From Mycobacterium sp. ACS1612 (GTDB lineage: Bacteria; Actinomycetota; Actinomycetes; Mycobacteriales; Mycobacteriaceae), in assembly GCF_001667505.1 (NCBI RefSeq), contig NZ_LZHZ01000071.1, positions 28,454 to 92,453 of the forward strand: 64,000 nucleotides of DNA. Reading direction: 5' to 3'. The notes under the pieces are model-generated. The model worked only from the letters and a program-made list of their open reading frames with translations. It was not told the DNA's origin and did no database searches. The first letter of the stretch is position 1. Each line of letters opens with the position of its first letter. Below are positions 1 through 8,051 of the stretch, piece after piece. The translations under genes and the position numbers were made by a program.

Positions 1-433
1 TCTCGACGTCGTGGTAGAACACGGTCATCGGTGCCGTCACTTCGACGTAGCCGCCGATGCCGTCTCGGTGGTGCAGTCTTGTCCACGGCATCAACCGGCC
101 ACCGCTGGCAGACAGCAGCGACTCACCCACATCGAGTGGGAAGGCGGCGAGATACACCACGCGCTGGACGTTTTCGGTCTTCGCCAACGCCTGGGTCGTG
201 GGCACACCGCCATAGGAATGGGCAACCACGACGACCGGGCCGTCAATCGCGGCGACCGCCTGCGCTATCACCGCCGCGTCGGCATACATGTCGCCGAGGG
301 TCGCCGGATCATCACCGGTGCTCGTCAACGTCACAGTGCGTACTTGGACATCTGTCAGTTCGTTGACGAGCAGGTCGAAGTGGCTGGGCTTGTGCCAGGC
401 GCCCGGCACCAGAAGCACAGTGGGACAGGTCAT
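1..433 (-). CDS. Alpha/beta hydrolase, partial (runs off the left edge)
   Basis: The visible 144 N-terminal residues form the front half of an alpha/beta-hydrolase fold. They begin with strand motif TVLLVPGAWH, and the nucleophile elbow AHSYGG puts the catalytic serine at about residue 73. The ATG overlaps the stop of the upstream glycosyltransferase in an ATGA, so it is the last visible gene of the minus-strand operon led by the cupin gene. It belongs to the same subfamily as the hydrolase at 19337-20026 (shared VYLAAF and GESL after the elbow). These small hydrolases include esterases and hydroxynitrile-lyase-like enzymes; the substrate is unknown. The acid and histidine of the triad lie outside the window. 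Confidence 0.85.
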   Translation of the reverse strand, partial: MTCPTVLLVPGAWHKPSHFDLLVNELTDVQVRTVTLTSTGDDPATLGDMYADAAVIAQAVAAIDGPVVVVAHSYGGVPTTQALAKTENVQRVVYLAAFPLDVGESLLSASGGRLMPWTRLHHRDGIGGYVEVTAPMTVFYHDVE

Positions 434-1668
434 GAGGCGCCCTGCGTCGACATCAGCAGCCGTTGTTCGATCAAGTCGGCGCCACGGGCCGCTCCGCCAG
501 TCGCGGCGTACCCGTCGGCAACACGCCGCGCACCGTCGGCCATCGTCATCGCCTCCAAAATCTTCGCGCGCATCCGGCGGACGGTGAGTTTCGTGGGCAG
601 CAGTCGGGTGCCGCACTTCGCCACTTCCACGCGCCGGGCTACTTCGAATTGGTCGCGGCCGTAAGGCACCACGCATACCGGCACCCCATGAGCCAGGGAC
701 TTCTGGGTGACGCCCATGCCGCCGTGGGTGACCGCGCAGACGGCGTGGGCAAGCACCAGGCTGTGCGGGACGAACTCGCGCACAGTGGCATTCGGCGGTG
801 GCGTGATGTCGTGCGGCGCCCCCGCCGGGAAGGTCGCCACGACATGGACGGGTTCGTCGGCCATCGCCGCCAGCGCGACGCGCGCCAGCTCGAAGTCCCC
901 CTGATCCTCTGACGATGTCGATACCAGGACGATGGGGCGGTCTATTCGGGTCAGCCATGTCGGCGCGGTCGGCGGTGTCGGGTCATAGGAGCAGTCGCCG
1001 ATGTACTGGATGGAGTCGTCGGGGTCCGGATGCGGGTAGTCGAACGGTGGGGCGGTGGCCACCAGAAGCAGCGGCGCCCGACGTGCGTAGTCGTCGGCCG
1101 ATTTCAGCGGTGACAGATCGAGTCTGGCCCGAATGACGTTGTGCGATGCGGTCCACGAATCAGGTGCGCTGAATCTCGGACGAAGCAGCGCGTCCCGCAG
1201 ACGACCGAGCGGACCGGGCCACGGCCGAAACCCGGGCCCCCATGGTGGTGCTCCGCGAGATCGCAGATACGGCACGAAGGGCCAGAAGGACAGCCAAGGC
1301 AGCCCGCTGGCCTCGGCCACTGCGGTGGCGCCCCAGCAGTTCGGGTCTACGATCAGCAGTTCCGGGTGGAACTCATGGATGGCTTCGGCCAGATCGAGGA
1401 TCTCGTACTCGGCACGACGAACGAACGCGTCTCCTACCCGCGACAGCGACTCCTTCGGAGATGCGGCGCCCGCGTCACCGAGGCGGGTGACTTCGATGCG
1501 AGGATCGACCGGTTGCGTGTCGAAACCCATGTCACAACCGGTCTTCACGCCGGCGGCAAAAGTCCGCAGCGCGATCTCATGGCCCCGATCACTTAACTCC
1601 GTCAGCAGCACACTGATGGGGAAGAAATGACCCATCGCGGGGCTCTGATACGCGAGAACTCTTGCCAT
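430..1668 (-). CDS. GT1-family (MGT-type) glycosyltransferase
   Basis: This 412-residue protein has the two-domain GT-B layout of UDP-glycosyltransferases. The N-terminal acceptor domain starts AYQSPAMGHFFPISVLL. The C-terminal nucleotide-sugar site has the signature THGGMGVTQKSLAHGVP followed by PYGRDQ at about residues 312-340. The family transfers a sugar from an NDP-sugar to hydroxyl or carboxyl groups of small hydrophobic acceptors such as macrolides and phenolics. It lies 32 bp after the acyl-CoA ligase and overlaps the next hydrolase by 4 bp, so it is probably co-transcribed. The context suggests the acceptor is an aromatic or alicyclic acid or its derivative, but neither sugar nor acceptor can be read from the sequence. 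Confidence 0.85.
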   Translation of the reverse strand: MARVLAYQSPAMGHFFPISVLLTELSDRGHEIALRTFAAGVKTGCDMGFDTQPVDPRIEVTRLGDAGAASPKESLSRVGDAFVRRAEYEILDLAEAIHEFHPELLIVDPNCWGATAVAEASGLPWLSFWPFVPYLRSRGAPPWGPGFRPWPGPLGRLRDALLRPRFSAPDSWTASHNVIRARLDLSPLKSADDYARRAPLLLVATAPPFDYPHPDPDDSIQYIGDCSYDPTPPTAPTWLTRIDRPIVLVSTSSEDQGDFELARVALAAMADEPVHVVATFPAGAPHDITPPPNATVREFVPHSLVLAHAVCAVTHGGMGVTQKSLAHGVPVCVVPYGRDQFEVARRVEVAKCGTRLLPTKLTVRRMRAKILEAMTMADGARRVADGYAATGGAARGADLIEQRLLMSTQGAS

Positions 1669-1700
1669 TCAATGTTTTCCTTGATCAGTGCGGTTAAACG

Positions 1701-3353
1701 TCAATCACGTAACGAGCCATGTCCCACCAGCCAGCGCCGCAGAAGTTCCTTGCGGACCTTGCCGTTACTGTTGCGCGGCAGGGATTGGACGTATTCCAGC
1801 CGGGTAGGCAGGTACCACTCGGTCATACCGAGGCCGGTCAGGTATCGGCGCAGTCCATCCAGGTCGATTGGTGGGGTGGTCGCGGGAACCAGGACAGCGC
1901 AGGGCGATTCAGCGCCGTCGTCGTTCCGATAGCCGACCAGCGCCACATCCTCGACTTGCGGGCTGGCCATCAGTTCGGATTCCACATCGGCGGGAATCAG
2001 GAATACGCCGCCGATTCGGTCGCTGATCCGGCCCAACAACCGGATCCCGCCGCGGCCATCGGATACGGCGAGATCGCCGGTGTCATACCAGCCGTCGTCG
2101 TGCGCGGCTGTGAGTGTGAACGCGTCGCTGTCGCGGCACACAGTCGCCAGGCACACCGTGGCGCCGCGGACGAACACCCGCTGGGGTTGCTCGTGCGATG
2201 CGACCGCGGTAGAGCGAAGCTGGACTTCTACGCCCGCGATAGGGCGGCCGTCACTGAAAGCGGCCCAGTCCGAAGGATCGCCGACGCGCGTCACGGTGCC
2301 CGTACCGATTTCGGTCGTTCCCCACCCGCTGAGCAGACGTGCTCCCAAAGCGGAGGGGACCGCAGTGATGAGCGGTTTGGGGATCGACGCGCCTACGCAG
2401 CGGACGGTGCGTAGAGCAGGCAGCGGCCTGGGGTTCTCCCTGATCGCCATGAGCACGTCGGAGACGAAGTTGGGCGCGGCCACCACCCCGGTGGTTGCAC
2501 TGTCGGCGAGGACCTCCACGCCGCGCCGCCCGGACCATTCGTCGAGCAGAACGACGGATGCCCCTGCCGTCAATGCGGCCCTGGCGGTGTCCTGCCCAAC
2601 GGTGTGCATCAGCGCATGAGGCGTGAATCGCACGTCGTCGCGACCGAAGTCGTGTACCTCGGTGATGCTGGATGCCGATGCATACAGCGTGTTCTCGGTG
2701 TGCAGGGCAACCTTCGGCACGCCGGACGTACCAGAGGTGCAGAGGAGCATGGCAACTCGATCGGGGTCTTCTTCCGCGTCGTCAAGGTTGATCGGATGTC
2801 CGCGTTCCCATGGCGTCTGCTCGACGAACGAACGAAAGTCGAGTTCGCCCGTCGCCGGTTCGCCGATGACTAGATGGTGTCGCAGTGCGGGCAGCGTCGG
2901 TGCCATCTCCCGCAACGCCGCGGCATGGTCGAATCCCGCCCACTCGGAGGTGGTTATGCACACTGAAGCACCGATGCGGTGCAGGATCCGCTTGAACTCC
3001 CGCGGGCGGATGCTCATCATGACCGGCGCCACCACCGCCTGCAGTCGCGCTGCCGCCAGCAGCAACACGTGCGCCTGCCACCAGTTCGGCAATTGATACG
3101 CGACCACCCGGCCCGGCCGTACTCCGAGCTCGTACAGCGCGCCGGCGAACCGCGTCACCCGCCCGGCCAATTCGGCGTAGGTGATCAACTCCGCTTCGCC
3201 CTTGGCGCGGTACGCATGGATGGCTATCCCGTGCGGCGTCTCGTCTCGCCATCTCCGCAGATCACCAATCTGTCCGGTATCCCGCCATATCCCAGAATCG
3301 CGGAACCGCCGCACGTTCTCCGCCGGAGGGCGAACCGTCACATCGACGGGCAT
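1701..3353 (-). CDS. AMP-forming acyl-CoA ligase (module A)
   Basis: This 550-residue ANL-superfamily enzyme should activate a carboxylic acid to an acyl-adenylate and then an acyl-CoA. The P-loop CTSGTSGVPK is at about residues 203-212, the adenine/acyl motif GWGTTEIGT near 343, DGWYDTGDLA near 420 and the catalytic lysine in NGKVRKE near 527. It resembles cyclohexanecarboxylate- and medium-chain-CoA ligases more than fatty-acyl ligases. It starts 4 bp after the cupin stop. The ligase at 23421-25082 is a clear paralogue with the same N-terminal plan (WRD..I.DLRRWRD.TP). Both follow a MocR gene and a shared promoter motif. The exact acid is unknown. Confidence 0.9.
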   Translation of the reverse strand: MPVDVTVRPPAENVRRFRDSGIWRDTGQIGDLRRWRDETPHGIAIHAYRAKGEAELITYAELAGRVTRFAGALYELGVRPGRVVAYQLPNWWQAHVLLLAAARLQAVVAPVMMSIRPREFKRILHRIGASVCITTSEWAGFDHAAALREMAPTLPALRHHLVIGEPATGELDFRSFVEQTPWERGHPINLDDAEEDPDRVAMLLCTSGTSGVPKVALHTENTLYASASSITEVHDFGRDDVRFTPHALMHTVGQDTARAALTAGASVVLLDEWSGRRGVEVLADSATTGVVAAPNFVSDVLMAIRENPRPLPALRTVRCVGASIPKPLITAVPSALGARLLSGWGTTEIGTGTVTRVGDPSDWAAFSDGRPIAGVEVQLRSTAVASHEQPQRVFVRGATVCLATVCRDSDAFTLTAAHDDGWYDTGDLAVSDGRGGIRLLGRISDRIGGVFLIPADVESELMASPQVEDVALVGYRNDDGAESPCAVLVPATTPPIDLDGLRRYLTGLGMTEWYLPTRLEYVQSLPRNSNGKVRKELLRRWLVGHGSLRD

Positions 3354-3357
3354 CTCG

Positions 3358-3768
3358 TCACCGTGTGTGCTGACGGGCGCTGGGATGACGCAGTGAATCG
3401 CGGGACACGATCTCCTCCGGTTTCAGCAGGGTGATCATGTCGACTCCCGGCGCACAGATGCACACCGCGACGAACCGAGTCCAACCGGTCTGGTCGAGGT
3501 TCGTCATCTGATAGTGCACGACGTCGCCACCGGGCTCCCAAAAAGCCTCGCCTGCAACAATTTCCCTTGGCTCCTCACCTTCCAGCTCGAACAGCATCCT
3601 GCCTTCGAGCATGTATCCGAACACCGGCCCCGAGTGCCGGTGCGGCGGCGTCCCGGCATCCGCAGGCGGGAGTTCGACTAGCTGTGTCATAGCGTGTGAG
3701 CCCTCCGGGATGGACGGCGGGGTGACACACAGCAGATCCGTCTTCTTCAAGTTGCCTATGACCATCAT
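3358..3768 (-). CDS. Small cupin-domain protein
   Basis: A 136-residue single-cupin protein. Motif 1 is seen as PPHRHSGPVFGYMLEG (His43, His45) and motif 2 as GGDVVHYQ (His85), giving a plausible metal site. I start it at the ATG at 3768 rather than the upstream GTG at 3810. The ATG lies 7 nt behind a TAACGT -10 element, which fits a leaderless mRNA, and the 24-bp direct-repeat operator would otherwise overlap the coding sequence. It is first in the operon with the acyl-CoA ligase, the glycosyltransferase and a hydrolase. Single cupins of this kind are often quercetinase-like dioxygenases, isomerases or ligand-binding proteins; no activity can be assigned. Confidence 0.8.
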   Translation of the reverse strand: MMVIGNLKKTDLLCVTPPSIPEGSHAMTQLVELPPADAGTPPHRHSGPVFGYMLEGRMLFELEGEEPREIVAGEAFWEPGGDVVHYQMTNLDQTGWTRFVAVCICAPGVDMITLLKPEEIVSRDSLRHPSARQHTR

Positions 3769-3775
3769 GGTTTCA

Positions 3776-3836
3776 ACGTTAGGTACGTCATCGCGCCTTT
3801 CAGGGGCCACTTCGAATGCTGGGGAAGGGGCCAGTT
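3776..3836 (-). promoter_or_regulatory. MocR-type operator and leaderless promoter (site A)
   Basis: On the minus strand AACTGGCCCC begins at 3836, and a second TGGCCCC (3809-3803) follows with a 24-bp period. TAACGT at 3781-3776 is the likely -10 box, 7 nt before the cupin ATG. The same arrangement occurs at 22971 and 25367. The second half-site lies where a -35 element would be, as expected for a MocR activator. The assignment to MocR is inferred from position and repetition, not from a known consensus. Confidence 0.6.
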
Positions 3837-3843
3837 CGACCGG

Positions 3844-5277
3844 TCAATCGGGCAGCAGTTCGGTCAGCGCACCGAGGGCGGACGACCATGCACTCGGGGC
3901 GGGCGACGCGTATCCGACGACGAGTCCGTCACGTTCGCTGGAGCTGTCCGGATGCCGGAACCAATCAAGACCTTTCACGCCGAGCCGCCGCCACCCGGAC
4001 CGACGACTCAACCCGCTCTCGCCGCCACTGGCGACCTCCAATATGACGTGTAGGCCCGCATCGGCTCCCGACGCGGTGCACGTAGGGGATTGGGCGATGG
4101 CAGCCATGAGTTGCGCACGGCGTTGGCGGTATTGTGCACGCATCGTGCGAAGGTGTCTGTCGTACGAACCGGACGCGATGAATTCGGCCATGGCCAACTG
4201 CTCGACAAAGCCGGAGTTCTCCTCTGTTTCGCCCTTCTGCCGGGCGACCGGTTCGACGAGTTGCTCGGGCAGCACCAGCCAGCCGAGCCGAAGTCCCGGC
4301 GCCAACGACTTGCTCACCGTCCCCATGTAGATGACATGGTCGGGATCGAGGCCTTGCAATGCGCCGACAGGCTCTCTGCCGTAACGAAATTCGCCGTCGT
4401 AATCATCTTCGATGATCAGCCCGCGGGTAGCGCGTGCCCAGTCGAGCACCGCGGCACGGCGCTCGCGGCTCAACGTGACGCCGAGCGGGAACTGGTGCGC
4501 CGGGGTCAGCAGCACACCGCCCGCATCCGGCATGTCATCGAGAGCCTTCACGTCAGCGCCAGCGGAGTCGACAGGCAACGGCGGGCAGTCGATCCCAGCT
4601 TGATTGAGCGTCGCTCGTTGGGTCGGCAGCCCGAACTCTTCGACGGCCACGGTTGAGATCCCTCGTTCTGCCATGGCACCGGCGACGAGACGGAGCCCCT
4701 CAGCCGCTCCCGAGCACACGACGATGGTGCACGGTCGCGCTCTGACGCCGCGCGCTCGAGCCAGGTATTGGGCGAGGGCGTGGCGCAACTCGGACCGGCC
4801 GAAAGGGTCGGCGTAGCCGAACGCGTCGACAGGTGCCACGTCCAACGCACGCTTGACCGCCCGACTCCACTCAGCGCGGGGGAACGACGACAGGTCGGGC
4901 TGACCGGGTCGCAGATCGTGGTCGAGCCTGCGGGGCGACCGTCGCCGGGGCGGGGTGGCGACGGACCCGACTATGTCGGCGGCTCGCTCGGACACCAGCG
5001 TGCTCGAGCCGTGCTGAGAGGTCAACCAGCCCTCGGTGACGAGGACGGCGTACGCTCGGGCCACCGTGTTCCGCCCGACACCGAGGTCGGTGGCCAGCGC
5101 GCGGCTCGACGGCAGCCTGGTGCCCGGTACGAGGCGCCCCGAGCGGATGGCGTCGCGAATGGCGTGCGTCACACTGTCTCGAACTCTGCGCCCATGGCGT
5201 TCGAGGTGAAGATCCAGACCGGCAGCCGACGTGCGCCATTCTGCGGCGCGCTGCACCTCAGCGATTCCGTCCGTCAC
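3844..5277 (-). CDS. MocR/GabR-type PLP-dependent regulator (module A)
   Basis: A 477-residue fusion of an N-terminal GntR winged helix (IRSGRLVPGTRLPSSRALA, then NTVARAY) and a fold-type I aminotransferase domain. The PLP lysine is in GTVSKSLAPG at about residue 323, with the upstream DDYDGEFRY signature. Such proteins sense an amine or amino acid, or PLP itself, through the aminotransferase domain. The GTG at 5277 is preferred: GAGAGG lies just upstream and the length matches the paralogue at 21536-22960. A longer reading to 5433 would run into the divergent gene. It lies immediately upstream of the site-A operator and cupin operon on the same strand, so it probably controls them. Confidence 0.9.
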   Translation of the reverse strand: MTDGIAEVQRAAEWRTSAAGLDLHLERHGRRVRDSVTHAIRDAIRSGRLVPGTRLPSSRALATDLGVGRNTVARAYAVLVTEGWLTSQHGSSTLVSERAADIVGSVATPPRRRSPRRLDHDLRPGQPDLSSFPRAEWSRAVKRALDVAPVDAFGYADPFGRSELRHALAQYLARARGVRARPCTIVVCSGAAEGLRLVAGAMAERGISTVAVEEFGLPTQRATLNQAGIDCPPLPVDSAGADVKALDDMPDAGGVLLTPAHQFPLGVTLSRERRAAVLDWARATRGLIIEDDYDGEFRYGREPVGALQGLDPDHVIYMGTVSKSLAPGLRLGWLVLPEQLVEPVARQKGETEENSGFVEQLAMAEFIASGSYDRHLRTMRAQYRQRRAQLMAAIAQSPTCTASGADAGLHVILEVASGGESGLSRRSGWRRLGVKGLDWFRHPDSSSERDGLVVGYASPAPSAWSSALGALTELLPD

Positions 5278-5344
5278 CTCAAGCCTCTCTTCGACGACAC
5301 TGTGAAAACGCCGTGAAGGGCCGGTCTTATTGCATGGCTTCTCG

Positions 5345-7042
5345 ATGACTCGACAGGATGGGTACGTGACTACGGGTGCGGAGATCGTTGTGGACCGGCT
5401 GGCCGCTGGGGGAGTCGAGGTGTGTTTCGCCAACCCCGGGACGTCGGAGATGCATTTCGTCGCGGCGTTGGATTCCGCACCGCAGATGCGCGCCGTGTTG
5501 TGTCTGTTCGAGGGGGTGGCGGCGGGCGCGGCCGACGGCTACGCGCGCATCGCGGGCAAGCCCGCGGCCACCCTGCTGCACCTGGGGCCCGGGATGGCGA
5601 ACGGGTTGGCCAACCTGCACAACGCCAGGCGAGCCCACAGCCCCATCGTCAACGTGGTGGGCGACCACGCCACCTATCACCAAAAGCTAGACGCGCCATT
5701 GCAATCCGACATCGACGCGCTCGGCCATTGGCTGACCGGCACGGTGCACCGACCCGCGTCGTCGAACGAAATCGGGCGAACCGTCGACGCGGCTGTTGCC
5801 GCGGCCAGTCTGGGACGCATCGCCACGTTGGTGTTGCCCGCCGACCTGTCATGGGGGGACGCGGAACCCGTTGCAGCAAGAGACACGCCACTGACTGCAC
5901 GTGAGCGGGAGGTCGTGAGGCTTCTCTCACAGGGGTATACCGTTCGGGAAGTCGCGGAGAAGCTGACCGTGTCGGCCAGGACGGTGGAAGGTCATGTCTA
6001 CCGGGTGATGGTGAAGCTGGGTCCATCTGATGGATGGAAGCCCGACGAGACGGACGACCAGTTCGCCGCCGCCGCTGATATCGCCCAATTGCTGAAGTCA
6101 TCCGGCCAAAAGGCGGTCCTGCTGCTCGGCGGCGCCGCCACGGGTCCGGACGAATTACACGCTGCTGCAAGGATTTCCGCGACCACCGGGGCGCGGTTGC
6201 TCATCGAGACCTTTCCGGCCCGGCTAACCCGTGGCCGTGGTGTGCCGAACGTCACACGACTCGGTTATTTCGCCGAACTCGCACAGGAACAACTCAAGGG
6301 TGCACGGCATCTGATTCTTGTCGGGGCCCGGTCGCCGGTCACGTTCTTCGCCTATCCGAACCTGCCTGGCGACCTGGTCCCTGCGGGCGCGACGGTGCAC
6401 AATCTCGGGGCAGGGCGACTCGCCGCGGTCGCCGAACTGCTTGGTGCCCAGGAGCTTCCGGACTCCACCGCCAGTCCGGGCCAGCTACCGACCGGACCGC
6501 TGCGAGCCGACAACTGGGCCGCGGTCGTCGCCGCACTGCTGCCCGAGGATGCCATCATCTCCGACGAGGCCAACACCAGCGGCCTGTTGCTGCCCGACGC
6601 CACCGCCGCCGCACCGAAGCATGACGTGCTCACACTCACGGGAGGCGCCATCGGCCAGGGCCTGCCGGTGGCCGTCGGCGCCGCCATCGCCGCGCCGCAC
6701 CGCCCGGTCGTCGCTCTGCAGTCCGACGGCAGCGCGATGTACACGATCTCAGCGCTGTGGACCATGGCCCGCGAACAACTCGACATCACCGTCGTCATCC
6801 TCGACAACCGCGCATACGCCATCCTGCAGATCGAGTTGGCGCGGGTCGGTGCCTCGGCGGGCGGTCCGAAGGCGCGCTCGCTGCTCGATCTCTCTAATCC
6901 GAACCTCGACTTCGTCGCGATCGCCGAGGGCTTCGGGGTGCCCGCGAAGCGCGCCACCACCGCAGAGGAACTCGCCGAACATTTCAGCGCCGCGATCGCC
7001 GAACCCGGACCGCATCTGATCGACGCAGTGCTGGCCACATAG
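5345..7042 (+). CDS. IlvX-type ThDP enzyme with an internal LuxR helix-turn-helix
   Basis: This 565-residue ThDP enzyme has the PYR domain with catalytic Glu (LFEGVAAGAADGYAR, E56), a central domain, and a PP domain with SDGSAMYTISALWTMARE followed by LDN. It resembles the acetolactate-synthase-like/benzoylformate-decarboxylase-like protein I remember as Rv3509c IlvX, which is about 515 residues. The excess is accounted for by residues 183-226, where a complete LuxR-type HTH (LTAREREVVRLL, then VSARTVEGHVYRVM) is inserted between the PYR and central domains. The reading frame is continuous. The ATG at 5345 has no Shine-Dalgarno; the GTG at 5366 has AGGATGGG upstream and is an alternative start; a TTG at 5330 is less likely. 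It is divergent from MocR and followed 46 bp later by a GlxA-type regulator. Confidence 0.85.
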   Translation: MTRQDGYVTTGAEIVVDRLAAGGVEVCFANPGTSEMHFVAALDSAPQMRAVLCLFEGVAAGAADGYARIAGKPAATLLHLGPGMANGLANLHNARRAHSPIVNVVGDHATYHQKLDAPLQSDIDALGHWLTGTVHRPASSNEIGRTVDAAVAAASLGRIATLVLPADLSWGDAEPVAARDTPLTAREREVVRLLSQGYTVREVAEKLTVSARTVEGHVYRVMVKLGPSDGWKPDETDDQFAAAADIAQLLKSSGQKAVLLLGGAATGPDELHAAARISATTGARLLIETFPARLTRGRGVPNVTRLGYFAELAQEQLKGARHLILVGARSPVTFFAYPNLPGDLVPAGATVHNLGAGRLAAVAELLGAQELPDSTASPGQLPTGPLRADNWAAVVAALLPEDAIISDEANTSGLLLPDATAAAPKHDVLTLTGGAIGQGLPVAVGAAIAAPHRPVVALQSDGSAMYTISALWTMAREQLDITVVILDNRAYAILQIELARVGASAGGPKARSLLDLSNPNLDFVAIAEGFGVPAKRATTAEELAEHFSAAIAEPGPHLIDAVLAT

Positions 7043-7076
7043 CACACGACCGCCACTATTTTGCCAGTGCGGCTGG

Positions 7077-7082
7077 TACCGT
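7077..7082 (+). promoter_or_regulatory. Putative -10 box of a leaderless GlxA-type gene
   Basis: TACCGT ends 6 nt before the GTG at 7089. This spacing puts the transcription start at the start codon, as in mycobacterial leaderless genes. No clear -35 is seen. Assignment is by spacing only. Confidence 0.35.
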
Positions 7083-7088
7083 CGGTCT

Positions 7089-8051
7089 GTGCACACCGTC
7101 GCTGTACTGGCACTGCCCGACACGATCGCCTTCGACGTGAGCACCGCCGTGGAAACTTTCGGCCGAGTCCCGCTGCCGTCCGGCGAACCCGGCTACCGAG
7201 TCCTGGTGTGTGGCGTCGAACCGGTGGTCAGCGCCGGACCGATGCGGATCGGCACCGACTTCGGCCTCGACGCCGCGGCCGAGGCCGACACGATCGTCGT
7301 CCCCGGCCGCAACGATGTCACCGTCGCCACCCCCGACGAGGTGTTGGTCGCGCTGAAGAGCGCCTACGCCGACGGCACCCGTGTCGCGTCGATCTGTTCG
7401 GGCGCGTTCACCCTCGCCGAAGCCGGCCTGCTCGACGGCAGACGCGCCACCACCCACTGGATCGCGGCCGACTACTTCCGCGGCATGTTCCCCGCGGTCG
7501 AACTCGACCCCGACGTGCTCTACGTCGACGAGGGACAAGTGCTCACGTCGGCAGGCGCGTCAGCGGGACTGGACCTGTGCCTGCACATGATCGCCGGTGA
7601 CTACGGAGCCGCGGTGGCCGCCGACGCCGCGCGTCTTGCTGTCGCACCTCTGCACCGCAGCGGCGGCCAGTCGCAATTCATCCTGCGAAACACGGCCCCT
7701 GCCAAGAACATTGCCGAGCGCACCGAACTCGACGACGTGCTGGCCTGGATCGAGCATGAGGCGCACCGCGACCTGTCGCTGCGCGATATCGCCGACCGGG
7801 CCGCGATGAGCATCCGCACCCTCAATCGCCGATTCCAGGCAGAGACCGGCCAGACACCCATGCAATGGGTCACCGGCGTGCGTATCCGCCATGCGCAGCA
7901 GCTACTGGAGAGCACCACATACGGCGTCGAAAAGATCGGCCGCGACGTCGGATTCACCTCGCCGGCCAATTTCCGTGAGCAGTTCCGCAGGCTCACCGGG
8001 GTGTCGCCGCAGAGCTACCGCAGCACGTTCCGGGACCGGATGGCGGGTTAG
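7089..8051 (+). CDS. GlxA-type AraC-family regulator with DJ-1/PfpI domain
   Basis: A 320-residue protein with an N-terminal DJ-1/PfpI (class I glutamine amidotransferase-like) domain. It has the nucleophile-elbow cysteine in ASICSGAF (C103) and the TTHW motif. The C-terminal AraC double HTH (about residues 215-312) includes DIADRAAMSIRTLNRRF and GFTSPANFREQFRRLTG. The family regulates amine, arginine, carnitine and choline catabolism in other bacteria; the ligand here is unknown. The gene starts with GTG 46 bp after the ThDP enzyme and may regulate it. Its end overlaps the convergent SABATH gene by 4 bp. Confidence 0.9.
   Translation: MHTVAVLALPDTIAFDVSTAVETFGRVPLPSGEPGYRVLVCGVEPVVSAGPMRIGTDFGLDAAAEADTIVVPGRNDVTVATPDEVLVALKSAYADGTRVASICSGAFTLAEAGLLDGRRATTHWIAADYFRGMFPAVELDPDVLYVDEGQVLTSAGASAGLDLCLHMIAGDYGAAVAADAARLAVAPLHRSGGQSQFILRNTAPAKNIAERTELDDVLAWIEHEAHRDLSLRDIADRAAMSIRTLNRRFQAETGQTPMQWVTGVRIRHAQQLLESTTYGVEKIGRDVGFTSPANFREQFRRLTGVSPQSYRSTFRDRMAG

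Noticed and set aside
3769..3810. Upstream GTG start for the cupin gene
   Set aside because: It would place the operator repeat and -10 box inside the coding sequence; the ATG at 3768 fits the shared promoter geometry.
5278..5433. Longer start for the module A MocR protein
   Set aside because: The added 52 residues are absent from the paralogue and overlap the divergent ThDP gene; the GTG at 5277 has a Shine-Dalgarno.
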